Assembly: GCF_021155765.1 (NCBI RefSeq)
Contig: NC_060112.1
Location: forward strand, 20,212,001-20,276,000
Length of the DNA: 64,000 nt
Origin: Diprion similis
Taxonomy: Eukaryota; Arthropoda; Insecta; Hymenoptera; Diprionidae
Direction of reading: 5' to 3'
The notes beneath the pieces are model-generated. The model was not told the DNA's origin. It ran no database searches and worked only from the letters and a program-made list of their open reading frames with translations. The translations under genes were made by a program, and so were the position numbers. This document shows positions 36,269 to 48,407 of the stretch, one piece after another. The stretch's first letter is position 1; each line of letters begins with the position of its first letter.

Positions 36269-39200
36269 CTACCAGAGGCCTGAAGAATAGCCTCCTGGAG
36301 GCACGCGAGTACGTGGCTGTGCTGCTGGGGCTGGTGGTGATGCGGAGCCAGTAGATGATCCGTTTACTTTCTCAGCGACATTGCCATTTCCATTTTGCAC
36401 CGGAGCGCTGTTGTTCTCTATATTTCCTGTGTATCCTGTTCCAGTTACCGGGTTGCCATCTGTAGAGAGATATCATCGAACGATTTTAGCAACATAAACT
36501 TGACCGAAAATGAGTAATCATTCAACATTCATGTCTCTTTTGCACAAATAACCCTCTGGTGCAGTACCTTTACAAACTTGAGTAAATGGCATCGAACCTT
36601 TCAACTATCATTTATTAATGAGTTTTTATAATTTCTTAATTCTACTTTCTCATAATTATAATAATATCGGTTCCCAGACATAGAGTAAACAAGTTTATTA
36701 TTTTATCGATTATATGCACCGTTCTTGACCTAGCAATACATGTTTGTGATGTTGTCAAAATTTATCACGATATCTTACCCTTGCTTGGTCTAAATGTCAA
36801 AGTAGAAAAAAAATTGCATTATTATACAAAATCAGTTCTCAATTGGAATTAATAGTGTAAGCGTCACTATAAAAATCTTGTCATTTAGATTGATATTGAG
36901 ACATGCAGATTATTCGAAATGATACAATATCAGTAGATGAAAACGTCACAAATATATATAAATGCTATATACGCATTCACAGTAAGTGCCTAGAGGCTAC
37001 TTCGTGAAATTAAAAATGACCATACATGTGTTGTATTTGAAATCTATTCAAATTCATTTTTCTGTTTTATGGCAGCAATAGAAATTAGGAAATTCAAGAA
37101 GTAATTTAAACACTGTTGTAATAATTTAGCTATTGCTAAACTACAACTAGCTACATCCAAAACATTCATTTGTATCGCATGCTCACGAAGTAAGGAAAAG
37201 AAAGTATAAGTACATTCTAGACACATTATAAACAATTTTAATCTACTTACCACTCTAATAAGATACAATGCTGAACGCTACAGTTTGACGATAAACAATT
37301 GAAATAACATCATGCTCAATTAATATTATATTATCCTTTAATATGATTTGGGTAAATGAAAAAGTATGCAGAAACGTGAGATCAAAGCTACGCTATTCAA
37401 CATGGAAAAAGACATGTAAAAAAATTAGTCAAAAACATATGGATACTTAACACGTACGGCAATTCATTTAGCGTTGTTTGCCAACGTCTAGAAGAATAAC
37501 AGAATAGGTTAAATTATCGTTCTGCAAATAAATGCCCACACATCATTTATAATGTTACAGCAGCGCAAATTTGGTATCAACATCTAAATCATTGCAACCG
37601 TTATTTGAAGAATTAATCTGCAACTGATTGCCACTACTGATTGCCGTCATGAAACAAACTGCACATGCTTATCTCTGTACGAAAAGCAGCTCAGTATTAT
37701 TGGTCGAAAGTTCAATTTCAATTTCAAACTGTTAAAATACTAGGTAAGTCACTACTTGAAATGTACTTCATGTACCATTGCACAAAGAATTTAGGTATCT
37801 ACAGCCAAATTATAAATTGTAGGTACTTTTTTGTCAAGACAATAAATTGCATTCAACTATTGAAACGAATCACAAGTACAGAGTAAGAGTAACAAAAATA
37901 AAGGGGGTAAAAAGTAGAAACAGTGATGCGTGGCATTACGTATACGAGGGAAGATTTTATTATCATAAAGTTACCTCTACTCCTACGTGCGCTGCGCCTC
38001 AGGGGCATCACGTCAACTCCATCTCCGGTAACCGGGTTGCGTGGCATGCAGGATAATCCTCCTGCAGGAACCACCGAAGACCCGCCACATACCCAACAAA
38101 GCCAAACACAAATTCACCCATGCACCACACTACATCACACCACACCCTGCCACCGAACCCTCTGTTAGTGTGTGACAACCTGCGTAGATGGACCAACTGG
38201 CGAATTGCAAACGATTGTCTTCCCATTGACAAAGGCAGAATTTTCACTTTCTAATTCTGTATCGTTTAAAATATCCTTATATGCAGATGACTTTCATATT
38301 TCTTCAGTCTTGTTGAATGAATTTCGCATTTCCCATCCGCTTAAACATTTTTCAATTACACTTTGGTCCATCTACACATGTCTAAATTAATAGAATACTA
38401 ACAATATGATGAATTCAAATTACTCGATTGGAACTATAATATGAACACTAATTTTCAAAAGTTATCAACATTCTATTTCTGTAATTGTTATTGCTCGAGT
38501 GTCGTAATAAATTCAAATTGTTCGAGGTATTTTTTTTTTTTTCATAGTTTAGTTAGACTGAATTGAAATTCCTAAAGTTACTGTCAACAACAATCAGATT
38601 CTGTAACGAAATTTATTAGTGCCAGTGTTAAAAAGGTGAAAATAAATAAATACATAAAACAAAGCTGTGTTAGTGCGATAAAACGTATGAAAAAAATTGA
38701 AGAAAAATATTTTAATTGACGTGGCTGGATGGTGAATAAAATCATATTTCATAATGGAAGCAGAATAAGCGTACAATAAACGATGATGCGAGATAAGTAA
38801 CAAAATATATAATAAGTAATAATTATTTCAACAATGGATTTACTAACTCAAAATATGTGGGCTCCTAACTTTATAATTTATCTTTTTCTAAAATCTCGCA
38901 GATAGTTTTACACATCTTTTGTATAAAACAACAATTGTATTATATCTAAATACTTGCGAGAATTTGTGAGTGATAATCTTTAGTGATCATCATTAACGAT
39001 GTCGAATATCGCTTTGTTCTGCAAGCATTATCGACAATTCAAAACTACACTAATTGCAGACGTGATGTTGTGAATTTTCGAAATTATATGAACCAATCCC
39101 TAAGGCTCTGTAAGGCTAGATCTAATCAAATAGTGAACAAAAGCAAAATCTAATTCTATGATACGTATCTTGGAAAAGACATATATAAAATGACAGATTT

Positions 39201-40320
39201 GTTGGAATTAATATCATGTTTGTCTTTCTTTCTTTTTTCAACATTTAAGAACACTACAGGGGAGTATCGGTAGTGTGATGTATCAATTTTAGCTGAATGG
39301 TTTTACTACGGACTTACGAAATCGTTTCTTTCTCCTAAAAGCTGCTTGTGAACACATTTAAGCTTAGATTAAGTAACTGTCGATTATTCCATATACGAAA
39401 AAAATAAAATAAAAATAACGAGAAGAAAAAAAACCACTAAGATAAAAAAAACAATAGAATCCTTACGACCTCAATATTTACCTTCGAGCTAAAATTGTGG
39501 ACATATAAGTCTGAGCGCGTATAATTACATTCAAATTAAACTTGGACAAATATAGAAAAAAAAATTGACCAAAATTTAGGGAAGAGATAGGAAAGACAAA
39601 ACAAATTACTTCTACCTACTGCGAAAAAAAGGATATTTATCACACTTTTAATTTGAAAACCAGCTACTCAGGTATCGTATAGAGAGTCAACCAACAAACG
39701 GACAAAATTACGCAACAGACGAAAACTCTCGACCTTTATAAATCTGTACCAATTACTTTAAATTTCGACAGTTGTTATATAAATAAAACATAAATTTTCA
39801 ATACGTATACGTAGATGTAGAGAAAGAGCTGATAACTCGCATTGAAAGGGAAAAAGAAGGAGAAACAAAAATTCACGTAAGGCTGTCACGATTTCCGAAT
39901 TCCACACCCTGAGCCCAGTAACACATATTTTAAGATAGTACTCAGTCCATTGGCCTACCTGTCTCACTGTTGTACGCATCGTTGCCATTACCATAGATAT
40001 TGCCATTCGAATTTCCGTTGCTCGAGGTGTTCGACTGGCTGGAAGTTTCGGGAACCGATTTCTCACCGCTGAGCGGTATATTGCTTCGCATGTGGTTTTT
40101 CGAGCTTGGGGTAGTTGGGGCATCGGGGGGACCAAAGAGACGCTTGTATGAGTCATTACCAGGCTTAGCGCGAGGCGTATCTGAACAGTTGCTACTATTC
40201 TCTCCGAACATCGTTGATCCCAGTTGCGAATGATTGTGATTCTTGATACGACGAGGGCTCGTCTCTTCCGGAGCTCCTCCAAAAATGTCGCTGCTTCCAC
40301 CGCCTGGGGGTTTCAACACC
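36269..40320 (-). CDS. Jupiter: Jupiter (JPT/HN1 family) microtubule-associated protein, 3' coding exons; first exon not located
   Basis: Minus-strand coding exons are 40320-39959, an optional 38061-37975, and 36459-36269 with the stop. The first begins (G)VLKPPGGGSSDIFG, the hallmark N-terminal motif of Jupiter and HN1. It continues with a Ser/Asn/Gly-rich region containing RRIKN, RLFGPP and a PSSKNHMRSNIP block. The last exon starts GNPVTGTGY and ends RVPPGGYSSGLW, matching the insect Jupiter C-terminus. Jupiter binds and stabilises microtubules in fly embryos; that function is inferred here by family. The body exon starts with the third base of a codon, so a short 5' coding exon with the start ATG is missing. 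It should lie upstream on the minus strand (above 40.3 kb), possibly beyond the window. The protein looks mostly disordered. Confidence 0.88.
37975..38061 (-). CDS. Jupiter: candidate cassette exon of Jupiter (87 bp, 29 codons)
   Basis: It is bounded by a good acceptor (tcctgcag) and a gtaact donor, is open in the required phase (phase 1 at both ends), and is a multiple of three, so skipping or including it keeps the frame. It encodes MPRNPVTGDGVDVM followed by a basic LRRSARRSR run. It shares the NPVTG motif with the start of the last exon, which supports it belonging to this gene. Confidence 0.6.
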
Positions 40321-41265
40321 CTGCAAACAAGCGAAAGAACAAGCCGTCGTTAGTCTACTGAAACCTTTTTCCTTCCCACTTCTTTTTTTTTTTTTTAATT
40401 ATTCACGTCTTTTCCTACTTCAGAAATCAAATTCACCCGACAGACGTTGAAAAAAAAAAAAAAAAATTCATCTTTCCAAAAATTTCGCGCAGGTATCCCC
40501 GATTCTCTTCCTAGATAAAATTTTCTGCAAATAGGTAAGGTGTACAGTTTTTTGCCATTAATATTGGCTTTTTTAGTACCGTGTGCAATTAAAAAGCTTG
40601 ACAAATGACCACAAAGAGTATATTTAGATACTCTAGTCCAAGTGCATTGCAGCGCTCCGTCGATTCTTTTTCTTTCCACCGTGTTTCAACGGTGTTTTCA
40701 AGTTTTAAAAACGCGCGTATTTACAGTACGGCACACCGTTCAGTGAAAATTGTCTAACGAGGTTCGCGTGCACCGTAAATCTGTACGACATCACGTCAGT
40801 GATGAGCAACATCAGTAAATAAGCACGCGGTGTGCGAAATCTATTAACGTCCGCGTTGCTGCACGTGACTGAAAAGTACGACGGTATCTAGCCGTAGGTA
40901 ATCCTTCGGATGTAATTTCATCACCAATCGGTGATTTCTTTTTCTCATAATGCAGTTTAGTTGGTGAAGGGGGAAAAAAACCAAACAGACATGTCTCTTC
41001 CGGAAGTATATCAAAGACGATAAATAATCGTAGGGTTCCACGGTGCGCAAAGCGCAGAGCGCAGAGCGCGCAGGAAATGAACGTAATTCAAAGGATAAAC
41101 ACGTAAGTGTGGGTTAGGGTAAGTTTTACGTTAGGTACATACCTAACCACGTTACACAGCTGGGGCAATAAGAAATCTATAATAAGCTACGGTGATTAGA
41201 GAGGCATAAGATGAGAGTATATAGATGTGCAGGGAATTGCTCGATGACCAGCGCAGGTTAAGCGC

Positions 41266-41289
41266 TCGTCTCGTCTCGTCTCGTCTCGG
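41266..41289. repeat. (TCTCG)n pentanucleotide tract
   Basis: Four to five tandem copies of a ctcgt pentamer. Confidence 0.85.
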
Positions 41290-41462
41290 AAAGTATGGAA
41301 ATCGATTGATTATAGATTGCAAAATTAAACAAAGGAAAGAACAAACACCGGTTTCTACCGGCCGCGCATCGAATCCCATCAAGAATGCACATCCATACAC
41401 GCCTTGTAGCCTGGCCGAAGAACCGGTACTTTTGACGATGATAGCCGCGGCTAGATAACAAT

Positions 41463-41518
41463 ATAATTAGTCGTTCGGTTCAGTTAAGTTAAGTTCAGTT
41501 CGGTTCGGTTCGGTTCGT
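41463..41518. repeat. imperfect (GGTTC)n/(AGTTC)n pentanucleotide tract
   Basis: A run of gttcg, gttca and gttaa pentamers. It is not the insect telomere repeat TTAGG. Confidence 0.8.
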
Positions 41519-44500
41519 GGGATGCGAAGTATCCTGCCTGCCTGCACTCGAGCGCACAAACAGGATGGGTGTGTCGGGTAATGTTCTGTAAATACTTAGG
41601 CTTGCACAGCGAACCAAGACGAGGATCTTTAACCGACATATAGGGTGTGGGCGGGCATTGTTCGCTACATCGATGCACTTTTTTGCGCTCCAGTATTTGT
41701 ACAACATTACCGATAATAATGATATAAATAAAAGCATGAGGGTTCGATGAGTGATTATTGTTATACGATCCTACGCGGGTGTTATTCGCAAACAGAGATG
41801 TTGAAATTAATTTGAAATCGTGGAGACAGTAATTAGTGATTAACCAATTTCAAGCCCGGCTTGATCCAAGGTTGGGTTGAGATACGAGGGGGAAAATAGA
41901 TTGAATTAAAAGAGGCCATTAAGCAATTGGCATTAGCAGTTGGGAGTCATCATAATAAAAAAAAAAAAAAAATGCGGTAAGAAAAATAAACTTCCATTAC
42001 ATATTAGACCCGAATTGGAAGGTCGAACAAAGGCTGAAGATATATTGTAGAGTACAAGGAATCGACCGTTTTTTATAAAACAGGGTTAACAAAGCGGCTG
42101 TGATATATGCCGCCTGGTTCTTATAGCGTTCATAAAATTATTCGCATACGTACGTTATAACACACCAACGACAATTATTATTCATGAGTTGAGTAAAATA
42201 GAAATAATAGATCACTCCTCCTGGTGCGAGAGACCACGAACAGTCGTAGATATGCATGCAAATCGTCTTTGGTTTAACATACCTACACAACAACGACGTT
42301 ACATTTTTATACTAAATATATTGTAGTGTGTAGAATTTTATATTCCATAGAATTTAGAGTTTGATCGATTGTCCGCTAGCCTGGAGATGACGAAAGTTTT
42401 CTACCTCATTCGTATATATTCGCGTCGGAACGACCTTCAAGAATTCAGACGTCTGCAGTCTGTGAATAGCTGATACCAGGGGTTAAAAATCGGAAAGTAC
42501 GACCCGCGTTATCGGTATTCGTAGCCGAAGAATTCCTGCGACATCTCGTCCAGGCACGAAGAGGAGGTGAATTGTGGTGATATACAAGGAACGATCGGAT
42601 CATCGGACAATCGGATTAGCGAGCGATCCAATTATTACTCGCAAGCACGAGACGTTATTACAAATGGATATACTTTTCGACGAGGATTGTATCATGCAAA
42701 CGGTTCTCTTCCTCGTTCCCCATTATCCAGAGCGTGATTCTAGAACGATTTCGTGACAACCGATTCGGGAATTTAAACATTGAGTTTCGTTTCTTCCTTG
42801 ATCGACCTCGTCAGTCAGACGAAATTATAAGAACTCTGAAACGGTAGGATTCGAATTTAATGACGACGGTTGTATGGCACAGTGACATCTGTGTAAATCG
42901 TGGGTTTTCCTTTCGAAACGAGAATAAGTGTAGAATGCATAATTAATTTTTGTATTCAACAGAGGCTAAAATTCCCAAAGTATCAGATTTAGGATCGATG
43001 ACTGCCTCCGCGAAATTGAACCAAGATAATCGTGATCCTGTTATTTTTCATCATAGTTATATTGTTTCGCTCGCGCGTGTCAAACCGGCAAATGCAGCAC
43101 AGCGCAGAGTCAGTCGACAGACAGACAAAGTCAAAACTGACCGACAAAAAAACCGGAGCGAGATTTATCTGCGGTTAGGAATCGATTATGTCTTCGTCGA
43201 CGGCGATGTTCACTTCACGGAACGACTTTTTTCCACCTGTAGGTTTGACAGAAAGGAGCGAGAGAGAGAGAGAGAAAAAAAACTCTCGAAGAAGATGGAA
43301 TAAATGGATAAAAAGATAAGAAAGAAACATCTTAAAAACCGAAGCTATCCGTGATCGAATAATCTCGAACGATTAATGTCCGCGTTTGAAAAGACGCGGA
43401 AGTCATATTGCAAGGATCGAAGTTACCCAAGGCAATTAACGAGATTACGAACGTGTATCTAAGCCGCTTCTTCACGCATGAGATGTGCTTCGAATTCGAA
43501 TTTATCCAAGACATCAGGGCTCTTAGCTAATTGTAAAACCCGGTAAACAGACTGTGTGTGTTGAACCTTGTCGTTGCAGCTGGTGCAGGGTCAACATTTT
43601 CCCATCACATAAATCCAACTCGCACGACAGTCAAGAATATCAACCTTTGCTCTGCACGTTACGACGTACCACAAATTGTTTTACAAAAAACGATCAACTT
43701 CTACTTCAATAGTGTGTTCAAGTGAAGATGGACAAATTCGGTGACCCGGTCCAATTCCGAACAAGAATATAATAAAACAATTGATCTTCATCATCGGCGC
43801 AATTAAGAGCGTAGGATTGCGACCGATTGCGAGAAGAAACGGTGAGTTCGATTTATCGCCAAGTCGGCGTTGATCGTATCGAGGAATTGCAAGAGCTGGA
43901 AGGATATGGTATCTCTTAATCGTCGAACCTTCTAAGGAGAACAGTTTGTCTGCGCCTTTAACGGACCGCGGATATTTATAAATAGACTTTATTCTATCGT
44001 CATTGGCTACAGGATAGGTTCCGGATCCGAATCCAATCGATCCAACATAAATTTAACGAGAAATTAACGAATAGATCAATTAGGTTGTAACGAAGAATAG
44101 CATCTATTTATATAAAAAAAATATCTCTAAGTAACTTCAAGGTTTCAAGCAGATCCGAATAACTTTACAATCGCATTCTTCTTCTAGACACAATATTTCT
44201 TCTCCTCATTTAAATGGTCTCCTCAATTTCATGGTCCAAAACTGTTCACCAATAAAAAATTCAGGTACACTGTATCGAGCAACCTAAATTGCACCTCATC
44301 AGTAGCAAAAGCCATACCGTATCCTGATCCACCTTGATCCACGTTGACGATAATCGATCTGCCAAACGCGTGAAGATCAAGATTTGAAGAATGTCGAGAT
44401 GAGAAGAAAAGAAAAAAAAAAAAAACAGCATTCAAAATACAGTGCGAGCTTGAAGTGATTCAGAATGTCTTGCATGGAAGCTCAATGAGTAGCACTTGAA

Positions 44501-44739
44501 GATCCATTGTTCCTTGTGCCAAAGGTACGTCATATACAAAGCTACTAATGTAAGCTACAAAGCACAGAGCCAACGTCAAGTACGCGACCGATTACACACA
44601 AGCTGTTTTGAAGGCCATTAATAAACGCGGTGTTACACGATCGGCGAGGGTCAATTCCACGAGTGATCGCGTTTCTTTCTCCCTTCTCGTGTATGCGTGT
44701 GTCTCTTCTGTGTGACTATGAACAACCCGATAAGGCCTG

Positions 44740-45130
44740 CGTCCATTTCAACACACGATCGGAGGTATACGTGACGGGTTCGTGACGTCGGTACGGCTTC
44801 CCGGTGGACGGAGACCCGCTATTCCGGAAGCCCCGACCCGGGGAAGCCCCGGCACGCGCCGAGGGTGACTAACCCCCACGATCGCCTCGACGTGTTTGCA
44901 TGTGTGTATGTGTTTATGGTTGTGATTGTGGTTGTGAGTGTTCAAACACTCGAGGAGTATAGTAACGGGGCTATCGAGTGCGATCCATGCCACTGGCTGC
45001 ACACATCCGTGCGAACGTGTCCATGCTAGAAATAAGGAGGAGGATGAGGTTCGGAGCTTACTTTGTAACGCGATATTTTTACCTGCTAGGTATGCGCCCA
45101 CGGAAGTCGCGGATCACCCGATATACACCT
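44740..45130. promoter_or_regulatory. GC-rich island, possible promoter or 5' exon
   Basis: This stretch is clearly richer in GC and CpG than its surroundings and includes CCCCG/CGGGG inverted segments near 44835-44850. On the minus strand a 117-codon ORF (45101-44748) crosses it, with a donor-like gtaaaa soon after its ATG, but that phase does not fit the Jupiter body exon. An alternative first exon or promoter is only a guess. Confidence 0.2.
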
Positions 45131-46837
45131 CGACGTCTAGACTTACCTTATACATATACCTACAGGGCATGCTGCAGGGGTGAGGGACAGTTTGCGGGTA
45201 TCTATGTCCAATACTTGCTGCCGCGAGGAAGGATCGCGATTCGGAAACAGACGGAGTGTAAGGGTTTCGAACTTGTCTCTTAGTATTTGATTATTTATTC
45301 ATTTTATTTTTTATTTTTTGCAACTATGAAATATTCCTCGATATTTATCAAATTTCCGAATTAACCGCAACGCACGGATCGTGAAGCCGGTAATAATCAA
45401 GCACACGGAGGAAAAAAAGATATCGAATTTACGTAGTTATTGCAAATGGCAATTCATCACATGGCGAGAGCGAATGTTTGGTTAATTCAAATTCAAGAAT
45501 ATGTAGTTTCACTTGATAAGACGGATTGTTGTTTAGAACACTATTTTCTTGAATTAAAACGAAAACCTTCTTTCACCATTTAAATTTTGACAAAGTCTAC
45601 AAATGTTTTTTTTTTTTTTGTTCTTTCTCTTTTTTGGATCGTACAACAATAATGCTTTTTCACTTACTGCCGTATATTGTTAAGAATTACGCCTGTGATA
45701 CAAAGATACACATCAGCCATCGTACAGATATATAAATATAAATATACATATACATATATTTTATGCATATGTAAAACGGAAAATTCATAATTTTTAGGTC
45801 AAAAAATATCGTCGCCTCATGGGATATACATATGTATATACAAACGAGTTACCACACATGTATATCAAGCTAAATCGTGACATTTAGTTCATAGCGTGAG
45901 CAATTCAATTCCTATCCGGAAATAGATGTATATATCCACACACATATATATATGTATACAGTTTGAAGTGACGCTGCTCGTTCTCGACAGAATCGTCTTA
46001 TATATAATCGTAAAATAAAAAACAAAAAATAACAGGTGAAAAAAAAAAAAATCGCAACAAAGTATGTAAATAATATATGAATATATATCAGCAATACAAA
46101 TTACTGTAACTTGAAAAGCTTTTTACCGTATTTTTGACAAATAGAATAATAAATCATTGAGGCCGAACATGCATGCAACCATGCATAATCGATATCATAC
46201 GGTAGTTCTTTTCTCCCAGTGTTACACACGGTCAATGTCATCTTGCGTTACACAGTGCAGAATTATTGCGTTTCGTTTTAATGAGACAGGTGCATCCTCG
46301 CATCGCGCTGCACGCACGAATAGAAAGCAGAAAACTATATATTTTCCTTCTATAATTATAACATCGAATGTACATGAGTGCATCATTCACATATCATTCA
46401 CTACCTAGATGTGCAATGGCTCTGGGGAACTGGATCGGACTAAAAAGTCTCTCTCTCTTTCTCTCTTTCTCTGCAGTGCAGAGTGAAGTGTGGCGTAGTC
46501 GAGACATAATGATCGCGGACTTTGCTCGACTCGCATCGCAAACGAACGAACGTAACTAAGGTAACGGTGAATTGAAAGTCTATCTGCAGGTTCCGCGCGC
46601 GGGGGAAAAGCATCGTCAAGACCGTGGCGGAACCACCGGCGATCGGATTGCACTTGACCGTAGTTCGAGAGCTGTCGTTAGGCGAGGGAAAAAAGTCGGC
46701 CCTCTTACTGTCGAAACTGGTTGAAATATGCGGTAGACGAATATCATAAAATAATATGTCAGGTGGGCAAGAAAAAACGGGACAGATTTAAAACTTGGAT
46801 AAAAACCAAACTTGTTGAGCGATTCTCAAAAGTTGAT

Positions 46838-46873
46838 TTTTTTTTTTTTTTTGTTGTTGTTGTTGTTGTCGTC
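46838..46873. repeat. T-run followed by (GTT)n
   Basis: About sixteen Ts followed by six GTT units and two GTC units. Confidence 0.85.
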
Positions 46874-48386
46874 GAAAATAGAAGAACGAATTTTTCATTC
46901 GAAAAATATTTATTCGTTGTTGAGATACACGCTCTTGAGCAACGAGTTTTGAAAACGTCGCTGGAAGATGGAAAAAAATTAATATTAAAGAACATTCGAC
47001 TCAATTTCTTTTGAAAATTGCGATTCAAAGATTAATTCTGGCGCCTTAGAAGTCCGAGATTTCATTCACATGACATGAAACGTTTCTTGTAAAATTAGTA
47101 TCAAATCCACGGCGCACTTCAAAGTTAATATTCTGTTGTCGGGAGACATTATCGAGAAAGACCAGAATCAAAAAAGTCGGCTGTAAATGATGTTGCCAAC
47201 TTGACAAAAACTGATTAAGCCAACGACCAACCACCAAAGACCAGATAGAGTTACGGCTGACTTTTTTCATACGGGCGAATTATCTAGAAGATCAGATTTT
47301 CAGTCGTGGGAGAGAATTTTTCACTGATCCACGGAACTTGACGTCACATGGCCTGATCTCTCAATCTTTGGTGCAAAAAAAAATTGCATTCTGGCGAAGG
47401 AGAGTTCTGGCAACCGTATTGAAGTCATAGTAACGTTAATACTATGTTTAAACTATACATATAATTGCTTGAATAATAATTTAAGATCAAAATTAAGTTC
47501 CAACATTCTATAATATTAATTTTATTCAGTCTCCCAGCGATTTGTTCAAATCCTAATTTTCAAGAGCGTGTATCTCAGCAGCGAATAAAGATTTTTCAGA
47601 TATTCAAAAACGACATGAAAGATACATTTTTATACTTTCAAGCAAAATAAAGTTTTCGTAAATCGATCGACGGGTTCGAATCTTATTCACGTTTTAAATC
47701 AGTCCCATTTTTTTAAAGTGTAATGTACTCGGATTTCACGATACCTTTGCAGACGAAAAAACAAGAAAAATGTAAATATAAAAAAGAAGTAAACGCTGGT
47801 CAAATTTCATGCCGATTCTTCCTCTCCTGCACGAAGGTCGTATTTCGCAAACAAACACGGGATTGCAGAGCATCGTGCATATAACGAGAAATACAGTAAA
47901 CGCGAAACTGCACCCTCGCCTCTCTACATACACTCTAGTTGATGATAAAAGCTCGAGGAACACTTGTACCTCAGAGACAACGCGAGCTTTATGCGCCATT
48001 TACGTGACTTCGAATCTTCACAAGGCTCGCATTGTTCTGCGATGTGTTCCCAAGTAAGAGGAGTAAAGGCAAGTCGCAAGTGGGATGCAATAGTCGGTTA
48101 ATGCCGGGGGCGAAGGGAGGAAACGAACCGTTCGACATTAGGAAAACACGCAGTGGTATAAACATGTAATATCTATTTATCAATACTCCTATCCATCCAC
48201 TCGAATATCTATTGCATGTGTTTGTAGTTAAAGCCGCGTCCATCGAGATGGAACGCGGAGTAAGAAACGGGCTGAACCGGAGGATCGGATCGATTAATAA
48301 AAATTAACTGCTGTTCCCGGAAGTGATTTTTTGTCGCATAATTATTGCTGGAGTTTCAAGGGGAGAAATATCGGTTACAAATTCGA

Positions 48387-48407
48387 TATATATATATATA
48401 TATATAG
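48387..48407. repeat. (AT)n microsatellite
   Basis: Ten uninterrupted AT dinucleotides. Confidence 0.9.

Larger units (their letters stand above)
40321..44735. other. non-coding region upstream of the Jupiter body exon
   Basis: Probably the long first intron of Jupiter (minus strand), or intergenic DNA. It holds A- and T-runs, short pentamer tracts at 41266-41289 and 41463-41518, and a GA tract near 43257-43276. Several ORFs of 60-117 codons occur on both strands, none with a domain, signal peptide or splice support. Confidence 0.4.

Noticed and set aside
41110-41145. TTAGGG/TTAGGT-like words suggesting interstitial telomere repeats
   Set aside because: Only isolated copies are present, not a tandem array of the insect TTAGG motif.
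44748-45101. 117-codon minus-strand ORF as the first exon of Jupiter
   Set aside because: Its only good donor (gcag|gtaaaa after six codons) leaves phase 1, whereas the Jupiter body exon at 40320 needs phase 2.
47668-47690. GGGTTCGAATC resembling a tRNA B box
   Set aside because: No A box or foldable cloverleaf lies upstream at the right distance, and no T-run terminator follows.
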